Shown piece after piece: positions 1 through 9,372 of a stretch of 64,000 bases of DNA. The number at the start of each line of letters is the position of its first letter. Within the stretch, counting starts at the first letter, position 1. Origin of the DNA: Tritrichomonas musculus (Eukaryota; Parabasalia; Tritrichomonadida; Tritrichomonadidae); the NCBI GenBank assembly GCA_039105265.1, contig JAPFFF010000037.1:124001-188000 (forward strand), in the 5' to 3' direction. The notes beneath the pieces were generated by a model. The model was not told the DNA's origin. It was given only the letters and a program-made list of their open reading frames with translations, and searched no databases. A program made the position numbers and the translations under genes.

Positions 1-622
1 AAAAAAATAATTATTTTTTGTGTACTAATGAAAATTAACGTTCCCTTTTATTCAATTTTAAAATATGTTTTTATTGTCAATAAAATTGTAATTCATAAAA
101 ATATTACCTTATGAATAACATTTATTAAATATAATGTTTGAATATTATAAAAAAGATTGCTTTTAGCTAATTGTGAGTATAATCATAATAAACTTTCTTA
201 AAAATAATTTCAATTTGTGATGCATTTTTGCTTTCATGTAAAGATATCAATTACTATGGTGATTTTTAGCAATAAAAAAGATTTCTTTCAATCAACTATC
301 TAAATGATCTTTTTTTTTTTATAGATCTCAATTTTATTATAATTTTTGTAACTGAAGTAGTATTAAATCAAAAATATTTTCGTACATGATAAAAATCGCA
401 CGAAAAGTTTCATCCCAAAAATAAATATTTTAAAACAAAAATTGAGTTTTCTTTAGAATTTTCAAATGCAATTGAAAATTATAAATAATCACGATGATTT
501 TCATCTCTAATTTTTTTCTTCCTCCTTGAAATTCATGTATAATAAATAGTATAAAAGCGAGAAGTTAATATACGCGTTTAATAAAATAGAAATAATAACA
601 TAATTATCATGATTAGTAATTC
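1..622. other. AT-rich spacer, no gene seen
   Basis: Very AT-rich sequence with stops in all frames. I see no RNA gene or repeat that I can support. It lies downstream of the minus-strand kinase that ends at 623. Confidence 0.6.
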
Positions 623-2122
623 TCAATGGTTCTTGAGATGAATATCAGGTAATCGAGTCCCCGGTTGACAAAGTACTGATCGAGGCTTGGCTTTTCCATT
701 TATGTTTTTCTGATAAGGTCCAATTCCAATGCCTTTATTAGTATTAATGCGTGACTGCGGTTTCCCAATAAAAAGCAAGTTATTTCTTGGTAAATATATT
801 TTGGGATTCTTCCTTTTCATCGCTTTTGTGTTTGAATCAATTTGTAAGTCGTGATTCAAGTTTCGTTTCGGCGGATTTGCTCTATTAGCAAAAACATTTA
901 AATTATATTGATTTTTCTCTGTATAAATTGGTTTTTGAATTGCAATTTTAGAACGGTTGTTTAGAATTTGAATATTTAAATTGATTCTATCTCCGTTGGC
1001 TGGACTCATGACAGGTGCACTTTCTGATGTTGGCATCAGAATCTGGTTTTGAATCTGGTTTTCATCTAGCTGGATTTTACTACCACTACGCTTCATTTGC
1101 TTTTGCAATAAAAAGTTTGTTTGTGAAGATTGTTTCAAACTTTGTTGATAATTTTGAATTTCTGTAAGTTCCTGTTCAACATCCATTTCATATTTAATAT
1201 TTTCAAATGCTAAATGGTTGAGAGCATCAGTTGATGTTATTCTATCTTCAGGAACATAAGCAAGAAGTTCACAAAGCAAGTCAATTATTGAATCATTAAC
1301 ATTTGGTAGTAAATTTCTCAATCCAATTTGAGCTGATTCTATTGTTTCTACCTTTTGATTATTATTGAAACTTATGTTTTTAATTGCTGCATCTGATGCT
1401 CTTATGCGAGACAATTGACTTTCATTTGGTGAACCAATAACTTCATGAATTTTTTGTAATTGATCAATTGCATTTTTTCCAGGGAAAAGAGGTTTTTTAG
1501 TCATCATTTCATAAAAAACGCAGCCAACAGCCCACATATCTATAGCCATTCCATAATCTCCTGATGTTAAAAGGCATTCTGGAGGACGATACCATCTTGT
1601 TGCTATATATTCAGTCATTGTTGAATTAATTGCGGGGGTTCTCGTTGATCCAAAATCAGCTAATTTTAGTTCCATAGTTTTCTTATTAATGAGACAATTT
1701 TCAGGTTTAATATCACGATGAATAAAGCCAAGTTGATGAATGTGATTTAATGCTTTCAATAATTGATAAGTTAGTTTTAAGCATTCATCGACTGAGAGCG
1801 ATGGCATTTTTGGCGAAATTAAATCAAGTAAGCTCATATCCATTAAATCTAAAACAAGTGCCAGTTGAGATTGTTTTGGTTCAAAGATAATATCACGAAG
1901 AGATATTATATTTGGATGAGCTCCAATTCTGGTCATCACTCGGATTTCTTCGTTTTTTTGAACTTCGTCAAGTGTTTTATATTTATCTTTAATGATTTTC
2001 ATTGCATATTTTTCCACAGGTTTATGACTTGTTTTTTGAACGATATAAACGCTGCTAAAAGTTCCCTCGCCTATTTTTTTCCCAAGTGTATATTCTTTCA
2101 TTACTTCAATTCGAATATTCAT
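623..2122 (-). CDS. MAK/MOK-like (RCK family, CMGC group) serine/threonine protein kinase
   Basis: A 499-residue protein with a complete kinase domain at about residues 11-310. Visible are the glycine loop IGEGTFSSVY (17-26), the ATP-binding Lys42, HRD at 135-137, DFG at 156-158 and a TEY activation-loop motif at 170-172 followed by ATRWYRPPE. The TEY plus RWYRPPE arrangement and the CMGC-type insert (KNAIDQLQKIHEVIGSP) point to the MAK/ICK/MOK branch, which in other flagellates controls flagellar length and transport; that role is inferred here. The C-terminal 190 residues are Gln/Asn/Lys-rich and look disordered. It is divergent with the glycosyltransferase at 2309 across 186 bp, so the two may share a promoter region. 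An in-frame Met at residue 8 is an alternative start. Confidence 0.9.
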   Translation of the reverse strand: MNIRIEVMKEYTLGKKIGEGTFSSVYIVQKTSHKPVEKYAMKIIKDKYKTLDEVQKNEEIRVMTRIGAHPNIISLRDIIFEPKQSQLALVLDLMDMSLLDLISPKMPSLSVDECLKLTYQLLKALNHIHQLGFIHRDIKPENCLINKKTMELKLADFGSTRTPAINSTMTEYIATRWYRPPECLLTSGDYGMAIDMWAVGCVFYEMMTKKPLFPGKNAIDQLQKIHEVIGSPNESQLSRIRASDAAIKNISFNNNQKVETIESAQIGLRNLLPNVNDSIIDLLCELLAYVPEDRITSTDALNHLAFENIKYEMDVEQELTEIQNYQQSLKQSSQTNFLLQKQMKRSGSKIQLDENQIQNQILMPTSESAPVMSPANGDRINLNIQILNNRSKIAIQKPIYTEKNQYNLNVFANRANPPKRNLNHDLQIDSNTKAMKRKNPKIYLPRNNLLFIGKPQSRINTNKGIGIGPYQKNINGKAKPRSVLCQPGTRLPDIHLKNH

Positions 2123-2308
2123 CGTTTAAAATAAAAAAATTTGAAAAAAGCGTAACGTGATTAATCAAAAACAAATTCTCAAAAATTCAGAAATAAATTG
2201 AAACTGACGAATTCAATTTTTTAAATTTTGTATATATATTTGTCTATTTAAATAAGAATAATTTTCTAGCATTTGCCTTGACTTATATACTCTTTTTACT
2301 TAAAGAGT

Positions 2309-3376
2309 ATGGAAATGTCTTTATATATTAAGTATTATTTAGTAATATACTTATCGATTTTATTACTATTATACTTATGGACTAAATATTTTTTTCAATT
2401 CAATATTTTATTAAAACAGTTCACAATACCTGTATCTATTATGCTACCAATATTTAATAAAATGATGTATTTAAACAGAAGCTTAAATTCAGCACAAAAT
2501 CAAACATTTCGAGATCTTGAAATTATATGTGTTGATGATTGTTCATCAGATCAATCGACAGATTTAATAATTGAAAGAATGAAGAGTGATTTCCGAATCA
2601 AACTTGTTCAAAATTTTTATAATCAAGGAACATGTTTGTCGCGTATGAATGGTGTTTTTTCATCAACAGGAGATTACATTATTTCTCTTGATCCCGATGA
2701 TTCTCTATATCTTAATGCCACAGAACTTATTTACGACGCTGTTGTTCATTTAAATGCTGATATTTTGGAATATCGAATTGAACGAAGGCACCCAAAAAGA
2801 AATATACTGAAGAATTGGTACCCTTGTTCACAAAATTATACGAATAATGAAGAAATTCTTACAAAGCTTCAAAAATTTAAATATCGTATTGTTGGTTGGA
2901 GTACAGTTAAAAAGATTATTAAAAGAGCAGTATACCAAAAAGCAATGACATTTTTATTGCCATATGTTAGAGGGAAAAAAATATTAAATGCTGAAGATCT
3001 ACTTCATTGTGGAACTATATTTTTATATATGAAATCTTTTTTTTGCACACAAATATTAGCTTATATTTATTATATGAAAAATAAAGGAAGTGCAACTTCT
3101 GGTGAATCTCAATCGCAAATACAAAGCCAAGTTCAATCCCTTTATATAGAAGCCGTTATTAGATATTTTTATAAAGAGAGAGAGAATCTTTCTATATGCA
3201 GCTTGAATAATTTACTGAAAAACAAAACTGTATTAAACTTGTATAATAATATCACAAATATTGATAAAACTCCTAAGAAGAATTGTGATATTAATGCTAG
3301 CTGTTTTTTGATTTCAAATTTTAATCAAAGTGGCTATTGTATGATCACGAGAAAATCTTTTCATTCACCAAGTTAA
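2309..3376 (+). CDS. Family 2 glycosyltransferase, membrane-anchored
   Basis: A 355-residue protein. One hydrophobic segment at about residues 6-28 would anchor it as a type II membrane protein. A GT-A fold of family GT2 follows: PVSIMLPIFN (41-50), the nucleotide-binding ICVDDCSSDQST (73-84), and DPDDS (128-132), which carries the DxD metal site. The sugar donor and acceptor cannot be read from sequence; a Golgi or ER glycan role is inferred from the anchor. The C-terminal 130 residues have no recognisable domain. It is convergent with the minus-strand gene ending at 3582. Confidence 0.85.
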   Translation: MEMSLYIKYYLVIYLSILLLLYLWTKYFFQFNILLKQFTIPVSIMLPIFNKMMYLNRSLNSAQNQTFRDLEIICVDDCSSDQSTDLIIERMKSDFRIKLVQNFYNQGTCLSRMNGVFSSTGDYIISLDPDDSLYLNATELIYDAVVHLNADILEYRIERRHPKRNILKNWYPCSQNYTNNEEILTKLQKFKYRIVGWSTVKKIIKRAVYQKAMTFLLPYVRGKKILNAEDLLHCGTIFLYMKSFFCTQILAYIYYMKNKGSATSGESQSQIQSQVQSLYIEAVIRYFYKERENLSICSLNNLLKNKTVLNLYNNITNIDKTPKKNCDINASCFLISNFNQSGYCMITRKSFHSPS

Positions 3377-3581
3377 AGTCTTTTATGCATCTTATAAAGT
3401 AGCATATGAAATATGAAATATTCCAAAATGCTTGAAATGCATAGTCTCGGGATATAAATATTATGTAACAAGGAAATATGCGTAATATATAGAAAAGGAA
3501 AAAGAAACTTATTTTGTTTATCTAGACCTTCTATTACATACACCGAAATAAAAAAAAAAAATTAAAATCCATTATGACAGT

Positions 3582-4313
3582 TCAATCATTAGGATCAATA
3601 CCGCTAGTTCCCAAATCTTCCATTTGCTTTTCATATTTTTCATGTATTTCAATGACCATGTTTGAGAGTAATGTAACTTTGCTTAAAGGAGCCTGAGAGA
3701 GTGATCTCATTCGTTGTCTTACAACAGAAATTTTTTCACCAACAGACAAGAGTAGAAACTGTGAAACAAGCTCTTGTAAATAGTGGCCCTCGCCTGAATA
3801 AGGAAATAATGAAAAAATAATTGAATCTCTCATTTCACGAGTAAAAATTGCATCTGGTCCTGCAAGATGGCTTAGTTGTGAGATTAAAATGTCAACCATT
3901 GTCCAATCAAAAGGAGCAGGTGTTGAAACTTGGCCTATTTGTTTATCCTGAAGATAGCGTTGGATTGCAACTTGTGTTTTTTCTGTGTCGCTTTCTAAGC
4001 AAGTGAGAATTTGAGCAATGCAAGAAACAAAGCGGCGTGGATCACCCATAAAATCATTTAAAGCAATATCTATTGAATCAAATAAAGTTTGAAGCTCTTC
4101 CTTTGAAGCATTTTTTTGTAGAAAATCGATTAATTCTTCAAGTTTTCTCTTTTTTTCATCTGTTGGAAGTGTTTGAATACTTTGGATCTGTTGAAGTATT
4201 TCTTGAAGTCTTTCTGATTCAGCCTCGGCTGAAACACGAAGATCGTCGATATTTTCTTCCACCCATTGATTCATGCATGGTTCGCATGTCAAACTTCCTG
4301 AATCAGAATTCAT
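3582..4313 (-). CDS. Unknown helical protein (243 aa)
   Basis: I do not recognise a family. The protein is acidic and mostly helical. It has a short Cys pair near the N-terminus (TCEPCMNQW, about 9-17) and a probable coiled coil at about 25-80. A compact hydrophobic second half follows, with FDWTMVDILISQLSHLAG and REMRDSIIFSLFPYSG. There is no signal peptide or membrane segment. The ATG at 4313 is the first in frame. The ordered, low-bias composition supports a real gene. Confidence 0.7.
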   Translation of the reverse strand: MNSDSGSLTCEPCMNQWVEENIDDLRVSAEAESERLQEILQQIQSIQTLPTDEKKRKLEELIDFLQKNASKEELQTLFDSIDIALNDFMGDPRRFVSCIAQILTCLESDTEKTQVAIQRYLQDKQIGQVSTPAPFDWTMVDILISQLSHLAGPDAIFTREMRDSIIFSLFPYSGEGHYLQELVSQFLLLSVGEKISVVRQRMRSLSQAPLSKVTLLSNMVIEIHEKYEKQMEDLGTSGIDPND

Positions 4314-4438
4314 TAACTTATTATAATAATTTGACCATAACCGTTTTTTTTTTTTTAAGTAAAAAATAAATAAATAAAAAAGATTTTAATAAAATTTTGG
4401 TTTAAATGGAATTAATAAGCATTTATGTATTAATATAT

Positions 4439-4469
<31 letters not shown>

Positions 4470-4671
4470 GAATCATCTTATCAATATAACTATTGGTGTG
4501 TATATTTAAATAGTGATATTCATGATAATAAAGGAATGTTTTGTGTTGAATATATTATCCATTTTCATTTGCATTATTTCCTTATAAAAAAAAAACATTG
4601 CTAAAAGAAACTAAGATATTTGAAACAATTTCCATGATCATTTGTAAGTTATTTTAGAATGAACAAATTGA
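4314..4671. other. Spacer with a long poly-T tract
   Basis: No gene is visible. A run of about 29 T lies at 4441-4469. It sits between the start of the gene at 4313 and the end of the gene at 4672, both on the minus strand, so it could be part of either flank. Confidence 0.6.
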
Positions 4672-5313
4672 TTAAGAATTGTCTGCGATTACTTGATCAT
4701 TTGATTTATTTCTGTGCCTCCTCTTTCTATGCTTTTTTTGCTCATTATTTTCAGATGTATCTACGCGACTCTCATCTATACTAGTGTCATTTTTTGTTGT
4801 GCATGTGGACTCTGTAATAGTTTGATTAGTATTGGTTGAATTTGGAATATTATCGGCAACAGGTGATTCAATTTGATCATTACATGGAGAATCCTGTTCA
4901 TCTTCTTTTTGGTGGTGATGCCTGTGATGTCTTTTTTTCTTTGGACTCTCAAGATTTTGAGAAATTTTATCAAGTTGTTCTGTCATAGAGTTTGATTGAA
5001 TAAAAATGCTAGACAAGTCTTCGTTTGAAAAAGAGTTAACATCCTTTTTTTGTAATCTTTTAGGAATGAAAATTCTATTTTGAACTGGTTTAATTTCTAT
5101 TTTTGGAGCTTCATTAGTACTAAAACTAGACATTGCAGCCAATCTAGAATAAGTACTGTCTAAATCTGGAAGTAATGACAATTTTGGAGTTGTATATCCA
5201 ATTCCTCCTTGGTCTCTTGCAAATACATAATTTGTGTTTTGTCGATCTTTTATGTGAACAGCTTCTTCTTCTGTCAAGCCAAGTTTACAAAGGAGGGTAA
5301 TTCCAAGGCTCAT
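4672..5313 (-). CDS. Unknown hydrophilic protein with a basic His-rich stretch
   Basis: A 213-residue protein with no family I recognise. The N-terminal 110 residues look ordered (MSLGITLLCKLGLTEEEA, then GGIGYTTPKLSLLPDL). The rest is disordered, with a KKKRHHRHHHQK block at about 125-136, a Thr/Ser/Asn-rich linker, and a basic end (KKHRKRRHRNKSND) that could be a nuclear localisation signal. The upstream sequence TTTTATTCATCATT resembles a trichomonad initiator, but this is weak evidence. Confidence 0.65.
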   Translation of the reverse strand: MSLGITLLCKLGLTEEEAVHIKDRQNTNYVFARDQGGIGYTTPKLSLLPDLDSTYSRLAAMSSFSTNEAPKIEIKPVQNRIFIPKRLQKKDVNSFSNEDLSSIFIQSNSMTEQLDKISQNLESPKKKRHHRHHHQKEDEQDSPCNDQIESPVADNIPNSTNTNQTITESTCTTKNDTSIDESRVDTSENNEQKKHRKRRHRNKSNDQVIADNS

Positions 5314-5850
5314 AATGATGAATAAAACAAAATTGATTTATACTCAAATTGAAATGGTCATGAAACTTTTTCAAATAATAATTGAATTGATTTGAATATA
5401 TTTCAAAATTGAATATTTTTTGATTTTTAATCATTCATTTTTTGAGTTAGAGTTTTTAAAACTTATTTTCTAATTATCTTCATTGTCAATATCATCCTTG
5501 AGTTTTTTAAAAAATATTTGTTATAGTACTTATTAACAACTTATTTTATTTGAATATTTTCCTTTCATATAATTTTCAAGATTGATAATTCTGAATCAGA
5601 TCATCTTTCTCGAAAAAAAGCATATATAATGTTTGTTTTTTAATGGGATTTGTATTTATTGAAAACTGTTTGGTAATACAATATTATTTTTAAAATAAAT
5701 ATAACGCCTATAATATGTTCTGATTAGATTTGGATTAAAAAACTGATGTTTTATTATTAATTTATGAAAAAATAGAATATATCCAAAATTAATATCAAAT
5801 AAAATATTAAGTAAGCCGCATAATAAGAAAAATGTTTGCAAAATTGGTAA
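5314..5850. other. AT-rich spacer
   Basis: No supported gene. A 61-codon open frame at 5656-5841 on the minus strand consists of AT-rich hydrophobic codons and was not accepted. Confidence 0.55.
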
Positions 5851-6195
5851 TCACCAGAAATCTTCAACATACGGTATCATCCACCACCCATATCCTTTGA
5901 CACGGCGCCAACAACAAATTGATACAAAGAAAATGTAAAGACTGGGTAATAAAGTAATACATGATAATCCAAAAAATGGCCATGCTACCGGTATTACATC
6001 TGTGAGTGCAATTTCAAAGTGTGAAAGTACAAAACAAATCCCAAGTATAGTTCCTAAAATTAATAAAACTATCATTAAGCAAAGAGACTTGTAATGTGTT
6101 TTAGGAGGAAGGTCTCCAGCGCGAAACCAGTCTATAATCAGTTGGCATTTAAATAAAATTTGATTTTTTAAAGTTTTTCTATCTTTTAACATCAT
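5851..6195 (-). CDS. TMEM230/TMEM134-like two-helix membrane protein
   Basis: A 114-residue protein with two membrane segments, at about 38-58 and 67-95. It ends in a short tail containing KGYGWWMIPYVEDFW. In TMEM230/134 proteins the second helix is likewise followed by a KGYxGYxxxxIPxFxxF-type tail, which this matches in position and key residues (KGY, IP, ED-F). Length and topology also fit the family, which acts on secretory and recycling vesicles in animals. That function here is inference. The gene lies 89 bp upstream of DMC1's 3' end on the same strand. Two adjacent ATG codons open the frame (6195 and 6192). Confidence 0.7.
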   Translation of the reverse strand: MMLKDRKTLKNQILFKCQLIIDWFRAGDLPPKTHYKSLCLMIVLLILGTILGICFVLSHFEIALTDVIPVAWPFFGLSCITLLPSLYIFFVSICCWRRVKGYGWWMIPYVEDFW

Positions 6196-6284
6196 CTTGA
6201 CAAAAAATACGTTTTAATCAAAAATTTGAAATTTATTGAAGTCAAAAAATTGATCAACTAATGTTTAAAAGTAATAATCTTTTT

Positions 6285-7295
6285 TTATCCTGAGACATCT
6301 GATATTCCAGCATCTGTGAGCTCATACGTTGCCTCAGCCTCTGGAAGAGACGGTGAATCGTAAATTTTAGCAACTCTTTCAGCTCCTTTTCCTTTTCGCA
6401 AATATAAGCGAGTTGTTGATGCATGAGCGAGAATATGACCGCCAATTGGTTTAGGAGCCTGAACAAATAATGCTGAATCTGGAGATGCCATAACTTGGTT
6501 GGTGATAAAGACAGCTACATTGAACTCAGATGCTAGTTTAGTTAATGATGACATCATTTGTCCAAGTGTTTGTTGTCTTTCGGCTAGTTCGCCTCTTCCT
6601 GTAAAATCAACACGAAATAAAGCAGTAATGCTGTCAATAATTATAAGTCGGTATTGATCTTCTGCCATTTGAGCAGCTGCTTGTAAAATCAGCTGCATTT
6701 GTTGTTCATGATTAAATGCTCTTGCGTATAGAATATTATCAAGGATATCATTTGGATCTACCCCAAATCTTGTGGCAATTGCAGGTATTCTTTCAGGTCT
6801 AAAAGTTCCTTCGGTATCTATGAATACAACTTTACCAGAACCTCCGCCTTGGTTAATTGGAAGTTGAGAAGTCACGCAAAGTGTATGACATAATTGTGTC
6901 TTCCCTGTCCTAAATTCTCCAAATACCTCGGTGATTCCCATGGTTTCTATTCCTCCTCCAAGTAATTTATCAAGTTCACTAGATCCGGTTGATACATGAA
7001 CCACTTTTTGTCTTCTAGCTAAACAGTCATTGCCTGACATAAATGAAAATGATGTGTCCAGTGAATTTGCTGCTGTAATTATTTTTTCAACCTTGGCATC
7101 AGAAATCCCTTTTACATTTGCTAGCTTTTTCTTTGTTTCCATTAGTACTGCACCAATTGTACAAATTCCAGCTTCTTTTAGCTTTTTGATGTCTGCTCCA
7201 TTGATTCCTGCTTGAACTAGCTTGTCAATGGAATCAAAGGATGGCTCTATTTCCTCGATTTGCTCTTCACTGGGAGCGCTTACTTTTGTCTTCAT
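6285..7295 (-). CDS. DMC1: DMC1 meiotic recombinase (RecA/RAD51 family)
   Basis: A 336-residue protein of the normal family length. An N-terminal helix-hairpin-helix domain lies at about 22-78, followed by the RecA core with Walker A GEFRTGKT (126-133), [12 protein letters not shown] (158-169) and Walker B LIIID (217-221). [16 protein letters not shown] and [14 protein letters not shown] match DMC1 rather than RAD51, which usually has ARQ and GGN at these places; FIDTEGTF and LPEAEA are more RAD51-like. It forms strand-exchange filaments on single-stranded DNA, in meiosis in organisms known to have it. No break or missing catalytic residue is seen. The call as DMC1 rather than RAD51 is likely but rests on these local motifs. 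Confidence 0.93.
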   Translation of the reverse strand: MKTKVSAPSEEQIEEIEPSFDSIDKLVQAGINGADIKKLKEAGICTIGAVLMETKKKLANVKGISDAKVEKIITAANSLDTSFSFMSGNDCLARRQKVVHVSTGSSELDKLLGGGIETMGITEVFGEFRTGKTQLCHTLCVTSQLPINQGGGSGKVVFIDTEGTFRPERIPAIATRFGVDPNDILDNILYARAFNHEQQMQLILQAAAQMAEDQYRLIIIDSITALFRVDFTGRGELAERQQTLGQMMSSLTKLASEFNVAVFITNQVMASPDSALFVQAPKPIGGHILAHASTTRLYLRKGKGAERVAKIYDSPSLPEAEATYELTDAGISDVSG

Positions 7296-7497
7296 ATATG
7301 ATATAATAAATAATGATTTTTATTTAACATCAAAAATGTGGGAAAATCTCAACATCAAAAAAAAAAAAAAAAAAAATTCAATCAAAATTTATTTTTCATA
7401 AAAACTAGAAATGTGTTATTATAAAAACGACCAAAAAAAATATTTTATATAAATATATATTACAAATAAAAGAAATAAAGCAATTGATAGATTCAAT

Positions 7498-8673
7498 TCA
7501 AGAATCGAATAAATGAAAAGCGTCAATCATGTCATCCCTTATATGTAAAAATCCGAGGGCTTCCCCAATTGAAATTGTAGAAATCGGAGGAGGATCAATA
7601 GTTGGTATTCCAAGTGTCATCCCGATTTCTCTTCTTTTGTTTGAATAGAACAAAGCAAATGAATGAAGACTTGGAACTAAAAACATACCAATTTCATTCA
7701 CATACCCATTAGATGTGTTAGCTGATACTCGATCTGGTTTAATATGAAAAACAAACCACCAAAGTCGCTCTAAATCGCATGCATATATTAGTGTAAATTT
7801 TGAATTTGATTTTCCACCAATGAAAAAGGCGTATTTGTCTACTAATACCATCTGTGCGTTGAGAATATATGGCTCAGGTTCTGATCCATTTGTCGTTTTT
7901 TCAAATACTATTTCTTTCTCTGGATCAATACATAATATAGATGATTTCGTTGATCCACCATAACTGTAAATAAGTCCTTTATATACAACACTATTTGCTG
8001 CTGTACGACCAACTATATTTTGTGCAACTTGCCTCCAAACCTTTGTTTGAATATCATAAATATAAAGATCTGTCGGAAAATTTCCTTTGTAATAGCCGCC
8101 CCATATATAAACTTTATCATCATTGGCATATATTATTGGTGTGGATCGTCCTACTGGTTCCTCTCCTGAAAATTCCAACACGTGAACTCTCCCTGTTTTA
8201 ATATCTATAGTGTGGAGGCATGATAAATAATCAGGATCGGAATATCCACCGAAAACATAAATAAGGCCTTTATATAAGAATGCTTTTGAACCAGTTCTTG
8301 GTTTAATGATATCGCCATTTAATTGAATTTGCTTCCATTTATAAGGATGGTCTGGATCTAAATTGCTTAAAAAGAGGCACCAAACGTCATTCATTGTTTT
8401 TCCATCTTGAAGAATTCCGTATCCAATATAGGCACATCCTGATTCATCGTCGTAAACGCAAAACTGGCCGCTACGTGGAGCTGGACAGATGGAAGAGGGT
8501 GTATCTATTGACCAAATTCCAGCGAACGCTGATGTCAAGTAGGTTGAACGATTAAGATTTGATTGGAAAGGTTCCGAGAGATGATTATTATAATTTTGAT
8601 CACGAAGTTTTCTTAACACTTGGGGGTCAGAAGGTTGATGTGGGATTTGAGTACTGCTATTTCCATTCCCCAT
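7498..8673 (-). CDS. Kelch-repeat beta-propeller protein with N-myristoylation-type start
   Basis: A 391-residue protein. It begins MGNGNSSTQ, with Gly2 and Ser6 as in N-myristoylation signals, so membrane attachment is possible. From about residue 60 come kelch-type blades with paired glycines and spaced aromatic residues: KGLIYVFGGYSD, DDKVYIWGGYYKG, YKGLIYSYGGSTK and KYAFFIGGKSN. These propellers usually bind partners. There is no BTB, RING or other catalytic domain attached. The specific partner is unknown. Confidence 0.85.
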   Translation of the reverse strand: MGNGNSSTQIPHQPSDPQVLRKLRDQNYNNHLSEPFQSNLNRSTYLTSAFAGIWSIDTPSSICPAPRSGQFCVYDDESGCAYIGYGILQDGKTMNDVWCLFLSNLDPDHPYKWKQIQLNGDIIKPRTGSKAFLYKGLIYVFGGYSDPDYLSCLHTIDIKTGRVHVLEFSGEEPVGRSTPIIYANDDKVYIWGGYYKGNFPTDLYIYDIQTKVWRQVAQNIVGRTAANSVVYKGLIYSYGGSTKSSILCIDPEKEIVFEKTTNGSEPEPYILNAQMVLVDKYAFFIGGKSNSKFTLIYACDLERLWWFVFHIKPDRVSANTSNGYVNEIGMFLVPSLHSFALFYSNKRREIGMTLGIPTIDPPPISTISIGEALGFLHIRDDMIDAFHLFDS

Positions 8674-9372
8674 TTATCAATTTTGAAATAATGCTATGCA
8701 AAAATTGATTAGTTGTATCAAACTTATTTTCAATAAATTTATCAAATTATTATTTTACCTTTTAAAAAAGTTATTATGTTAAGTCGATTTTCTTTTAAAA
8801 TTTCATAGATAAAAAATAAAATAATATAGTTTTTCATCGAGATATAATGTATTTTATTTAATTAAAAAAAGTGTTTTAAAAATTAAACACACTTTTATTT
8901 TATTTTCAAATGCATATTATGGCTTATATAATTAATTCATAATCGAATTTCTTCGAATAATAAGATTGAACCACAATTAGTATAATAAAAAAATAGTGTA
9001 AAAATAGAAGTAAATGAAATGATAGAAGTAAATGAATAAAGTCTTTATTCTGGTTTGATATCAAATTGAATTTGTTGAAAGTTTTTCAGTTATCAACTTT
9101 TTGAATTTAAAAAAAATAAACCGTTCAATCTCTATGTTGAAAAATCTGTTAATGTGATTCATCAAAATAGCACAAAAGTATATTTTATTTATAATATATC
9201 ATATTAAAATCAAAAATCAGAGAGTTTGGGTGACTGGGGCAAATTCATATGATATAATCCAGTATATTTACACCAAAAAGAGTATTTCAAATAATTATCA
9301 CTTTGAATGGATACATCTAAAAATTGAAATTAATAACGAAAATTTATTAATTCAATTTTTTTCATTCCCAGA
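8674..9372. other. Spacer between divergent genes, small repeats only
   Basis: Upstream of both the kelch gene and the kinase at 9373. A 14-bp direct repeat (ATAGAAGTAAATGA) occurs at 9004-9017 and 9022-9035, and an imperfect hairpin around AAAAGTGTTT / AAACACACTTTT lies near 8870-8895. No gene is seen. Confidence 0.5.

Noticed and set aside
5656-5841. 61-codon open frame on the minus strand
   Set aside because: Composed of Phe/Leu/Ile/Tyr/Asn codons expected from AT-rich spacer; no conserved pattern.
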